Assembly: GCF_014268935.2 (NCBI RefSeq)
Contig: NZ_JABWRJ020000001.1
Span: 434,001-498,000, forward strand
Reading direction: 5' to 3'
DNA length: 64,000 nt
Origin: Pseudomonas peradeniyensis
Lineage (GTDB): Bacteria; Pseudomonadota; Gammaproteobacteria; Pseudomonadales; Pseudomonadaceae
Part shown: one piece after another, positions 19,559 to 26,986 of the stretch
Layout of the letters: each line of letters begins with the position of its first letter
Position numbering within the stretch: position 1 is the stretch's first letter
Notes under the pieces: generated by a model
What the model saw: the letters and a program-made list of their open reading frames with translations, nothing else
Databases searched by the model: none
What the model was told of the DNA's origin: nothing
Position numbers and translations under genes: made by a program

Positions 19559-20101
19559 TTAATCCTTGGACAGCTTGCGTTTTCTTGCCTGCGCAGTGCG
19601 TGGGTCCGCTTGGATCAAGGCATCGAGCTTTTTTAGATAGGCATTCTCCGCGCGCAGATATTCCAGCTCTTCGAGCATTTGCTCAGGCGTGAGCTCACGA
19701 TCCGAAGGTGCAGAAGGTCCTGCGCTGGATTGCTTTGATGGCTTGCGGGGCATGTTTAACTCTCGGGCACGGTTCGGATGAAGGGCTTCTATTCCGCCTT
19801 CATCGTACAGCCTTTTCCATTGCCTGATGCTGCTCGGCCCACGGATATCAAACCTTACGCATGCTTGCTGAGCAGACAGCCCGTCTTGCTCGATGCATTG
19901 CAAAACCTTTAATTTGAACTGAGCATCGTAGTGACTGTACTTGGGAATCAAACCGGCTGCGCCGTGTTTCTCATAGCCCTTTACCCAGCGGCGCAGCAGC
20001 GAAGGGCTCAGCTCATGCTTCAGTGCCACTTCATGAACACTGCGGGCAGAAAGGCACTCTTCGATGAGTGCCTGCTTGAGCGCCAGGTTGTATTTCGTCA
20101 T
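19559..20101 (-). CDS. IS3-family transposase OrfA (helix-turn-helix)
   Basis: 180 residues with two HTH modules, one near residues 15-45 (VALKHELSPSLLRRWVKGYE) and one near 60-100 (LSAQQACVRF, SSIRQWKRLY). A leucine-zipper-like helix follows (LEELEYLRAENAYLKKLDAL), as in the long OrfA proteins of the IS150 group. The ATG at 20101 has a GGAGG 7 nt upstream. Its stop lies 27 nt before the first possible OrfB start, with the OrfB frame open across the overlap. Confidence 0.93.
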   Translation of the reverse strand: MTKYNLALKQALIEECLSARSVHEVALKHELSPSLLRRWVKGYEKHGAAGLIPKYSHYDAQFKLKVLQCIEQDGLSAQQACVRFDIRGPSSIRQWKRLYDEGGIEALHPNRARELNMPRKPSKQSSAGPSAPSDRELTPEQMLEELEYLRAENAYLKKLDALIQADPRTAQARKRKLSKD

Positions 20102-20149
20102 GGAACACCCTCCAAGGGATAAGGTGTCCAACTTTCGGGGGTCAGTTCA

Positions 20150-20362
20150 ACGGCGAGTCACTTTTTGTCAAACGCGACAAAAAGTAACCAAAAAACGCTG
20201 CGCTCCATTCATCCGGCCCTGCGCTTCGCTCCGGGTCCCCTCACTCCGGCCTTGCTCCCGGGAGGACCGCGCTGCAGGGCCCATCCTGGGCCCCAGCGCT
20301 TGACGGGCATCCATGCCCGTCACCTCCCTCCGCAAGGCCTGCGTTCGGCCTCCTGAAGTCGC
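20150..20362 (+). repeat. Right arm (copy B), remainder after the IS
   Basis: Hairpins in the same order as copy A: ACTTTTTGTC/GACAAAAAGT (20160-20185), CCCGGGAG, GGGCCCA/TGGGCCC (20277-20293) and TGACGGGCAT/ATGCCCGTCA (20301-20322). The sequence of the first two stems differs from copy A while pairing is kept. The element ends near CCTCCTGAAGTCGC (20349-20362). The next 67 nt, up to the GGCAAC array, show nothing I can name. Confidence 0.8.
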
Positions 20363-20427
20363 GAAAGTACGGGCGGCGCTTGGGCTGACGCAGCTGTCGC
20401 TAGCGAGGTATGAGGATAGACTCCTGA

Positions 20428-20515
<88 letters not shown>

Positions 20516-20555
20516 GCAGCACATCTGCATCTGCGCGATCAGATAAACTGCCTTC

Positions 20556-21449
20556 ATGTCTGATTTTTCTCTCCCCCAAGCCCCCCTGCAACGTCTCGAC
20601 CTGCCTTGGTTGCGCCACGCGGGAATCGAAGCTGCGGTCCTGCGCCTGGACCTGATCGACCCGCTGATCAGCGGCAACAAATGGTTCAAGCTGCGTCATC
20701 ACCTGCACCAGGCCCGCAAGGCCGATGCCCCGGGCCTGATCAGCCTGGGCGGCAACCATTCCAACCATCTCCACGCCCTGGCGGCGGCCGGCAAGCGCTT
20801 CGGCTTCGCCACCGCCGGCCTGTTGCGTGGCCACCCCCAGGAAACACCCACGGTACAGGACCTGCGAGCCCTGGGCATGGAACTTCACTGGCTCGGTTTC
20901 GGCGGCTACCGCGCCCGCCATGACCCCGGCTTCTGGCAGCCCTGGCGGGCCCGGTACCCAGGCTGGCACTGCATCCCCGAAGGCGGTGGCGGCCTGGCCG
21001 GTGCCCAGGGCTGCGGGTTGATCATCGAGCAGTGCCGGGCGCAACTGGCAACGCTCGGCTGGACCGACTACGACGCCTGGTGGCTGGCAGCGGGAACCGG
21101 CACCACCCTGGCAGGGCTGGTGCTGGAGGAGGCGGGCAGGCATGCCGTCCATGGCGCTCTCGCCGTGCCGCTTGACCACGGCGTGCCGGAAACCGTCGCG
21201 GCGCTGGCCGGTGCGCACGGCTACCAGTTGCACGACGCCAGCCGCGGCGGCTTTGCCCGCATCGACGACGCGCTGCTGACGTTCATCGCCGACACCGAAC
21301 GGCAAACCGGCATACCGCTGGAGGCGCTCTACACCGGCAAGGCCCTGCTGGCCCTGCGCGACCAGGTCGAGGCCGGGCGTTTCGCCCCCGGCACCCGCCT
21401 GGTGTTCCTGCACAGCGGAGGCCTGCAGGGACGACGCGGTTACTTGTAG
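20556..21449 (+). CDS. ACC deaminase / D-cysteine desulfhydrase family PLP enzyme
   Basis: 297 residues of the fold-type II tryptophan-synthase-beta-like family. The PLP lysine is probably Lys42 in SGNKWFKLR, followed by the phosphate loop SLGGNHSNHLHALA. AAGTGTTLAGL binds the PLP phosphate. Near neighbours include D-cysteine desulfhydrases; true ACC deaminase cannot be told apart by eye. The ATG at 20556 lies immediately after the GGCAAC array, whose length could alter promoter spacing. It ends in a 10-bp convergent overlap with cytochrome b561. Confidence 0.88.
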   Translation: MSDFSLPQAPLQRLDLPWLRHAGIEAAVLRLDLIDPLISGNKWFKLRHHLHQARKADAPGLISLGGNHSNHLHALAAAGKRFGFATAGLLRGHPQETPTVQDLRALGMELHWLGFGGYRARHDPGFWQPWRARYPGWHCIPEGGGGLAGAQGCGLIIEQCRAQLATLGWTDYDAWWLAAGTGTTLAGLVLEEAGRHAVHGALAVPLDHGVPETVAALAGAHGYQLHDASRGGFARIDDALLTFIADTERQTGIPLEALYTGKALLALRDQVEAGRFAPGTRLVFLHSGGLQGRRGYL

Positions 21450-21985
21450 GGCAGCATGCGCAGCAGCGTGTTGTCGCGCCGCACATAGTGGTGATAGAGC
21501 CCGGCCAGCGCGTGCAGGCCGATCAGCCAGTAGCCCCAGCTGCCGATGCGCTCGTGCCAACCCTTGATGAACTTGCTCAGGTCCGGATCGGGGGCGACGA
21601 TCGCCGGCAGCTCAAGGCCATAGAACGGGATCGGCTTGTCGGCGGCGCTGAGGATCGCCCAACCGGCCAGCGGCAGGCCGATCATCATCAGGTACAGCAG
21701 CAGGTGCACCAGGTGCGACAGGCCCGTCTGCCAGGCCGGTGGCCTGGGCACGATCGGTGGGGTGGGGCGCGACAGGCGCAGGGCCAGGCGCAGCCAGACC
21801 AGCACGAACACCGTCAGCCCAAGCATGAAGTGCAGGTCTTTCATCAGGTCGCGTTCGGCGCTGCCCTTGGGGAACAGGCCACGCAGCTCGATGCAGGCGT
21901 AGACGGCGGCCAGCAGCACCAGCATCAGCCAGTGCAGGGCGATCGACAGCCGCGCGTAATGGGCCGCGGGAGTGGATGAAACCAT
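21440..21985 (-). CDS. Cytochrome b561 family protein
   Basis: 181 residues with four membrane helices and helix-borne histidines suited to two b-type hemes (His18 in ALHWLML, HFMLGL, HLVHLLLYL, LHALAGLYHHY). It belongs to the YodB/YceJ-type bacterial b561 proteins, which shuttle electrons between quinone and other acceptors. MKDLHFMLG and the Trp-Gly region before the last helix are typical. The physiological partner is unknown. It stands alone, convergent with the PLP enzyme. Confidence 0.9.
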   Translation of the reverse strand: MVSSTPAAHYARLSIALHWLMLVLLAAVYACIELRGLFPKGSAERDLMKDLHFMLGLTVFVLVWLRLALRLSRPTPPIVPRPPAWQTGLSHLVHLLLYLMMIGLPLAGWAILSAADKPIPFYGLELPAIVAPDPDLSKFIKGWHERIGSWGYWLIGLHALAGLYHHYVRRDNTLLRMLPYK

Positions 21986-22110
21986 GGTGGGTCCTCGTCA
22001 TCAGGTCGGAAAGGGCGCTCTTGCTGGCGCTCAGGTACAACTGTAATGGCAGTCGGGAGTCGATCCTTGCGCCAGGTCGGTGAAAATTGTGTTGTCTGCT
22101 CCGGCCTACC

Positions 22111-23052
22111 TCAAAGTCCGGGCAAGTACGGCCAGCTGTCCGCCACCAGGAACAACCGCTCGGCCTCTTGCCAGGCGCCGTCGTCATCCTGTTCCAGCCG
22201 CACCAGCAATTGTGCGGGGGCGAATACATCCAGCCCGGTCAACCAACCGTCGAACTGGTTCGCGGGCCAGGATGCCTCCACCCGCGCTGGCGCGAGCCAG
22301 CCATGCCGGGGCAGCGGCTGCCAGCGTCCGGGCGGGCAGGTCGCGAGGTAATCCGCCCAATCCCGCCGATGCAGCCAACGCCCACGCAAATGTGCCGGAT
22401 GAGCACCGACGGGCGCCTCGGCATGCCCGGGCCAGGGGTAGAACAGATAGCCGCCGAGCCACAGGTGGGCCTCGACCTCGGCGATTCCCAGCCCGTCCAG
22501 CGCGGCACGGCTATGGGGCTGGCCGGAAATCGTCAGTTGATGCCCGGCCAGGTGCGCCAGCTTGGTCCCGAGGCGGTCGTGGCAACCGGGGCCGAGCCAG
22601 TGCGTCGGGTCCTGCCCATCGCCGGCAGGCGGGCCGAGGTAGAGCTTGATGGCCAGCTCCAGGTGATGATCGCCGTCACGGTCGCGCAGCAACAGGTCGA
22701 GTTCGCCCAGGGTGTGGCCGCCGTCGCGGATCGCCAGGTTGGCCGCCAGCAGCAAGATGCCCGGCGCCTGCTGCAGGGCGAACTGCCACAGGCTTTCGTA
22801 GTACAGGCCCAGCCGCCGACTGTTCAGGCGTGCCAGCCAGCTCAGCAGCGGTGCAGGCGCCTGGTCGAGCGCCGCGAGCCAGTGGCCCAGGCGCTGCGGA
22901 TCATCGGCCCAGGCGCTGCCCTGCAGCGGGTGGCGCTGGGGGCAGCCGGCCTGCGCCAGCAGCGGTGGCGACAACAGCGCCCAGGCCAGGTCGCGCACGG
23001 CAGGGTGGCGCAGCTGGCGGGGCAGGGACTCGAGGTCGGCGAAGGGCATCAT
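22111..23052 (-). CDS. DUF1853 family protein
   Basis: 313 residues. Recognised by [22 protein letters not shown] segments and GELDLLLRD, then [12 protein letters not shown]. The D...ExxxK layout resembles a PD-(D/E)XK nuclease core. This is a fold-level suspicion, not shown activity. The start is ATG 23052 or the adjacent ATG 23049, close behind an AGG. It is divergent from nadK, with 89 nt between starts. Confidence 0.8.
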   Translation of the reverse strand: MMPFADLESLPRQLRHPAVRDLAWALLSPPLLAQAGCPQRHPLQGSAWADDPQRLGHWLAALDQAPAPLLSWLARLNSRRLGLYYESLWQFALQQAPGILLLAANLAIRDGGHTLGELDLLLRDRDGDHHLELAIKLYLGPPAGDGQDPTHWLGPGCHDRLGTKLAHLAGHQLTISGQPHSRAALDGLGIAEVEAHLWLGGYLFYPWPGHAEAPVGAHPAHLRGRWLHRRDWADYLATCPPGRWQPLPRHGWLAPARVEASWPANQFDGWLTGLDVFAPAQLLVRLEQDDDGAWQEAERLFLVADSWPYLPGL

Positions 23053-23141
23053 CCTGCGAGCATAGCCGGTTTGCCGCTGGCCGGTCCTTTCGCCCATAAT
23101 CCTGGCATTGTCACCCCGCCGCAGAGCCTTGCAGGAGCACC

Positions 23142-24032
23142 ATGGAGCAATTTCGCAATATCGGTATCATCGGACGCCTTGGCAGCTCCCAGGTGCTCGA
23201 CACCATTCGCCGACTGAAAAAATTCCTCCTCGAGCGCCACCTGCACGTGATCCTCGAGGACACCATCGCCGAAGTCCTGCCCGGCCACGGCCTGCAGACC
23301 TCCACGCGCAAGCTGCTGGGCGAGGTCTGCGACCTGGTCATCGTGGTCGGCGGCGACGGCAGCCTGCTGGGCGCCGCCCGCGCCCTGGCCCGGCACAACA
23401 TCCCGGTGCTGGGCATCAACCGCGGCAACCTGGGCTTTCTCACCGACATCCGCCCCGACGAGCTGGAAGAGAAGGTCGCCGAGGTACTCGACGGCCACTA
23501 CCTGGTGGAGAACCGCTTCCTGCTGCAGGCCGAGGTGCGCCGTCACCACGAGGCCATCGGCCAGGGCGATGCGCTCAACGATGTGGTGCTGCACCCGGGC
23601 AAGTCGACGCGGATGATCGAGTTCGAGATCTACATCGACGGCCAGTTCGTCTGCAGCCAGAAGGCCGACGGCCTGATCGTCGCCACCCCGACCGGTTCCA
23701 CCGCCTACGCGCTGTCGGCCGGCGGCCCGATCATGCACCCCAAGCTCGACGCCATCGTCATCGTGCCGATGTACCCGCACACCCTGTCGGGCCGACCGAT
23801 CGTGGTGGACGGCAACAGCGAGCTGAAGATCGTCGTGTCCAAGGACCTGCAGATCTACCCGCAGGTCTCCTGCGACGGCCAGAACCACTTCACCTGCGCC
23901 CCCGGCGACACCATCACGGTCAGCAAGAAGCCGCAGAAGCTGCGCTTGATCCACCCGCTGGACCATAACTACTACGAGGTCTGCCGCACCAAGCTCGGCT
24001 GGGGCAGCCGCCTGGGCGGCAGGGACGACTGA
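23142..24032 (+). CDS. nadK: NAD kinase
   Basis: NadK phosphorylates NAD to NADP. The signature GGDGS holds the catalytic Asp72, and the second conserved block is [19 protein letters not shown]. At 296 residues it has the normal size. The start ATG at 23142 is preceded by GGAG. The stop overlaps the next start by one base (TGATG), so a four-gene run nadK-phosphatase-rhomboid-yeaC is likely one transcript. Confidence 0.98.
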   Translation: MEQFRNIGIIGRLGSSQVLDTIRRLKKFLLERHLHVILEDTIAEVLPGHGLQTSTRKLLGEVCDLVIVVGGDGSLLGAARALARHNIPVLGINRGNLGFLTDIRPDELEEKVAEVLDGHYLVENRFLLQAEVRRHHEAIGQGDALNDVVLHPGKSTRMIEFEIYIDGQFVCSQKADGLIVATPTGSTAYALSAGGPIMHPKLDAIVIVPMYPHTLSGRPIVVDGNSELKIVVSKDLQIYPQVSCDGQNHFTCAPGDTITVSKKPQKLRLIHPLDHNYYEVCRTKLGWGSRLGGRDD

Positions 24033-25003
24033 TGCTCGATCCGGCGCGCAGTTTCGACATCATCGGTGACGTGCACGGCTGTGCGCTCACCCTCGAACGC
24101 TTGCTCGACGCGCTCGGCTACAAGCGGGTCGGCGGGGTCTGGCGTCACCCACGGCGCCAGGCACTGTTCCTCGGCGACATCGTCGACCGCGGCCCGCGCA
24201 TCCGCGAGGCGCTGCACATCGTCCACGACATGGTCGAGGCCGGCCAGGCCTTCTGCATCATGGGCAACCACGAGTACAACGCCCTGGGTTGGGTAACCCC
24301 GGCACTGCCCGGCAGCGGCAAGGCCTTCGTGCGCGAGCACACCCCGCGCCATGCCCGGCTGATCGACGAGACCCTCGCACAGTTCGCCCAGCACCCCGGC
24401 GACTGGCACGATTTCATCCAGTGGTTCTATGAACTGCCGCTGTTCGTCGACGCCGGGCGCTTCCGCCTGGTGCACGCCTGCTGGGACCCGCGGCTGATCG
24501 AGCCGCTGCGCCAGCAGTACCCCACGGGCCGCATCGACGAGCACTTCGTGCAGGCGTCGGCGGTGTCTGGCAGTTTCGCCGCCACGGTGTGCAACCGCTT
24601 GCTGCGCGGCACCGACATGCGCCTGCCGGACGGTCTGACGCTGACCGGCGGCGACGGCCTGACCCGCGCCTTCTTCCGCACCAAGTTCTGGGAGGAAGAC
24701 CCGCAGACCTATGGCGACATCGTCTTCCAGCCCGACGCGCTGCCCGACGAGGTGGCCCGCACGCCCCTCAGCCACAGCCAGAAGAACGCCTTGCTGCGCT
24801 ACGACGAGGACGAGCCGTTGCTGTTCGTCGGCCACTACTGGCGCAGCGGGCGCCCGGCACCGATCCGCGCCAACCTGGCGTGCCTGGACTACAGCGCCGT
24901 GCTCTACGGCAAGCTGGCGGCCTACCGGCTGGATGACGAAACCCGCATCGATCCGCACAAGTTCGTCTGGGTCGACGTCGACCGTCCGCAGGCCAGCCAA
25001 TGA
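24032..25003 (+). CDS. Metallophosphoesterase (Ser/Thr phosphatase-like)
   Basis: 323 residues with the calcineurin-like metal set: GDVHG (Asp13, His15), GDIVDRGP, and GNHEYN near residue 76, followed by distal His residues (VHACWDP, FVGHYW). The substrate is unknown. Homologues in this position are usually annotated as serine/threonine protein phosphatases. It overlaps nadK by one base and the rhomboid gene by four (ATGA). Confidence 0.9.
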   Translation: MLDPARSFDIIGDVHGCALTLERLLDALGYKRVGGVWRHPRRQALFLGDIVDRGPRIREALHIVHDMVEAGQAFCIMGNHEYNALGWVTPALPGSGKAFVREHTPRHARLIDETLAQFAQHPGDWHDFIQWFYELPLFVDAGRFRLVHACWDPRLIEPLRQQYPTGRIDEHFVQASAVSGSFAATVCNRLLRGTDMRLPDGLTLTGGDGLTRAFFRTKFWEEDPQTYGDIVFQPDALPDEVARTPLSHSQKNALLRYDEDEPLLFVGHYWRSGRPAPIRANLACLDYSAVLYGKLAAYRLDDETRIDPHKFVWVDVDRPQASQ

Positions 25004-25872
25004 ACGTGATCGAAGTGCTGCGCCTGCCGTTGGCGGTCGATCTCAGTGGTTTCGTTGCCTTGCTGCGGCGCCTGCAGGTGCCGCACCGGGTGGTGGAGGA
25101 GGGCGAGGAGCAGGTGCTGTGGGCACCGCCGGCCATGGCCGGGGATGTGCTCGAGCTGTACCGGCGTTTCCCTGACGGCAATGCCGATCTGCAAGCCATG
25201 CCCGAACCTGTGGAAGCTGCCCCGGCACCACCTTCGCTGAAGGACCAGGCCCTGGCATGCAAGGTCACCGCCGCGGTGCTGATCCTGAGCCTGGTGGTCG
25301 CCGGGGTAACCGGCCTGGGCGACAACCTGTCGACCATCGGCTGGTTCACTTTCCTGTCGTTCAAGGTGCAGGGCGACTACCTGTACTTCACCCCGTTGCT
25401 CCAAGGCCTGGCCGAAGGCCAGTGGTGGCGCCTGGTGTCGCCGATGCTGCTGCACTTCGGCGTGTTGCACCTGGCGATGAACGGCTTGTGGTATTGGGAA
25501 CTGGGCAAGCGCATCGAGTTGCGCCAGGGGCCGTGGATGCTGCTGGGGCTGACCTTGCTGTTCAGCCTGGTATCCAACCTGGCCCAGCATTTCACCAGCG
25601 GCCCGAGCCTGTTCGGCGGCCTGTCCGGGGTGCTCTACGGCTTGCTCGGGCATGTCTGGCTGTACCAGTGGCTGGCGCCCGATCCGCAGTTCAACCTGCC
25701 CAAAGGCGTGCTGGTGATGATGCTGATCTGGCTGGTGATCTGCCTGAGCGGCGTGGTCGGCCAGCTCGGCTTCGGCCAGATCGCCAACGCCGCCCATGTC
25801 GGCGGGTTGCTCATCGGATGCCTTACAGGGCTCTTGGGTGGCGCGCTGGCCCGGCGTAAACTGACCGCCTGA
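25000..25872 (+). CDS. Rhomboid family intramembrane serine protease
   Basis: 290 residues. The first about 75 residues form a cytoplasmic domain like that of GlpG, followed by a linker and six membrane helices. The catalytic Ser209 is in GGLSGVLYGLLG and His266 in NAAHVGG. HFGVLHLAMNGLW is the conserved helix-2 motif, with the oxyanion His and Asn. The ATGA overlap with the phosphatase indicates coupling. The substrate is unknown. Confidence 0.93.
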   Translation: MNVIEVLRLPLAVDLSGFVALLRRLQVPHRVVEEGEEQVLWAPPAMAGDVLELYRRFPDGNADLQAMPEPVEAAPAPPSLKDQALACKVTAAVLILSLVVAGVTGLGDNLSTIGWFTFLSFKVQGDYLYFTPLLQGLAEGQWWRLVSPMLLHFGVLHLAMNGLWYWELGKRIELRQGPWMLLGLTLLFSLVSNLAQHFTSGPSLFGGLSGVLYGLLGHVWLYQWLAPDPQFNLPKGVLVMMLIWLVICLSGVVGQLGFGQIANAAHVGGLLIGCLTGLLGGALARRKLTA

Positions 25873-25885
25873 CTGAGGAGACAGC

Positions 25886-26146
25886 ATGTCCACGTTCGCG
25901 CAAATGATCGAAAACATCACCCCCGAGATCTACGAGAGCCTGAAGACGGCCGTGGAGATCGGCAAATGGTCCGACGGCCGCAAGCTGACCGCCGAGCAGA
26001 AGGAGCTGTCGCTGCAGGCGGTGATCGCCTGGGAGATGAAGAACCTCCCCGAAGAGCAGCGCACCGGCTACATGGGCCCGCAGGAATGCGCCTCGAAGTC
26101 GGCGCCGATCGCCAACATCCTGTTCAAGTCGGACTCGGTACATTGA
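25886..26146 (+). CDS. YeaC-like DUF1315 protein
   Basis: This 86-residue protein begins MSTFAQMIENITPEIYESL and has the conserved GKWSDGRKLT and QAVIAWE blocks of the YeaC/DUF1315 family. The function is unknown. It sits 13 nt after the rhomboid gene, and its stop overlaps the next start (TTGA), so it belongs to the same transcript. Confidence 0.88.
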   Translation: MSTFAQMIENITPEIYESLKTAVEIGKWSDGRKLTAEQKELSLQAVIAWEMKNLPEEQRTGYMGPQECASKSAPIANILFKSDSVH

Positions 26147-26973
26147 TCGAACTCGCTCGTGGCTCTTTGAGCAAGATGGCGGTGCGCCTGGACGCACCGG
26201 TCGTTCAATACAGTTTCCGCCTGGATGATACCGAGGTGCCGGTCAACCCGCTGATCGGCCAGTCGATCCGCCTGGAATACCTCGGCGCGATCCACTGCAC
26301 CCACTGCGGCAAGCGCACCAAGACCAGCTTCAGCCAGGGGTACTGCTACCCGTGCATGACCAAGCTGGCCCAGTGCGATGTGTGCATCATGGCCCCGGAG
26401 AAATGCCACTACGACGCCGGCACCTGCCGCGAGCCTTCGTGGGGCGAGCAGTTCTGCATGACCGACCACGTGGTCTACCTGGCCAACTCGTCGGGCATCA
26501 AGGTCGGCATCACCCGTGCCACCCAGCTGCCCACCCGCTGGCTCGACCAGGGCGCCAGCCAGGCTCTGCCGATCATGCGCGTGGCCACCCGCCAGCAATC
26601 CGGGCTGGTCGAGGACGTGCTGCGCAGCCAGGTGCCGGACCGCACCAACTGGCGCGCGCTGCTCAAGGGCGACGCCGAGGTGCTCGACCTGCCGGCCATC
26701 CGCGAACAGATCTTCGACGCCTGCGCCGACGGCATCCGCGCCCTGCAGGAACGCTTCGGGTTGCAGGCCATCCAGCCGCTGCCCGACGCCGAGGTGGTGC
26801 AGATGCGCTACCCGGTCGAGGCCTACCCGAAAAAGATCGTCAGCTTCAACCTCGACAAGGACCCGGTCGTGGAAGGCACGCTGTTGGGCATCAAGGGCCA
26901 GTACCTGATCTTCGACACCGGCGTGATCAACATTCGCAAGTACACGGCCTACCAGCTGGCCGTGCTCCAGTAA
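26143..26973 (+). CDS. DUF2797 family zinc-binding protein
   Basis: 276 residues. Many Cys/His residues are spaced as two zinc sites (CTHCGKR, CYPCMTKLAQCDVC, CHYDAGTC). A GIY-YIG-like stretch follows (VYLANSSGIKVGITR). The start is taken as TTG 26143, overlapping the yeaC stop, because the N-terminal GSLSKM segment is usual for the family; ATG 26176 is the alternative. The function is unknown; the GIY-YIG-like fold hints at nucleic-acid contact. It lies 13 nt before pepN. Confidence 0.82.
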   Translation: MIELARGSLSKMAVRLDAPVVQYSFRLDDTEVPVNPLIGQSIRLEYLGAIHCTHCGKRTKTSFSQGYCYPCMTKLAQCDVCIMAPEKCHYDAGTCREPSWGEQFCMTDHVVYLANSSGIKVGITRATQLPTRWLDQGASQALPIMRVATRQQSGLVEDVLRSQVPDRTNWRALLKGDAEVLDLPAIREQIFDACADGIRALQERFGLQAIQPLPDAEVVQMRYPVEAYPKKIVSFNLDKDPVVEGTLLGIKGQYLIFDTGVINIRKYTAYQLAVLQ

Positions 26974-26986
26974 AAGGATCGTCACC

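Larger units (their letters stand above)
18706..20149 (-). mobile_element. IS3-family insertion sequence (IS150-like), 1444 bp
   Basis: The ends are a perfect 25-bp inverted repeat (18706-18730 and 20125-20149) that begins TGAACTGACC and closes GGTCAGTTCA. A 3-bp target duplication ACG flanks it (18703-18705 and 20150-20152). It carries orfA and orfB on the minus strand in the usual overlapping arrangement. All catalytic residues are intact, so it could still be active. The insertion split copy B of the structured repeat. Confidence 0.95.
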
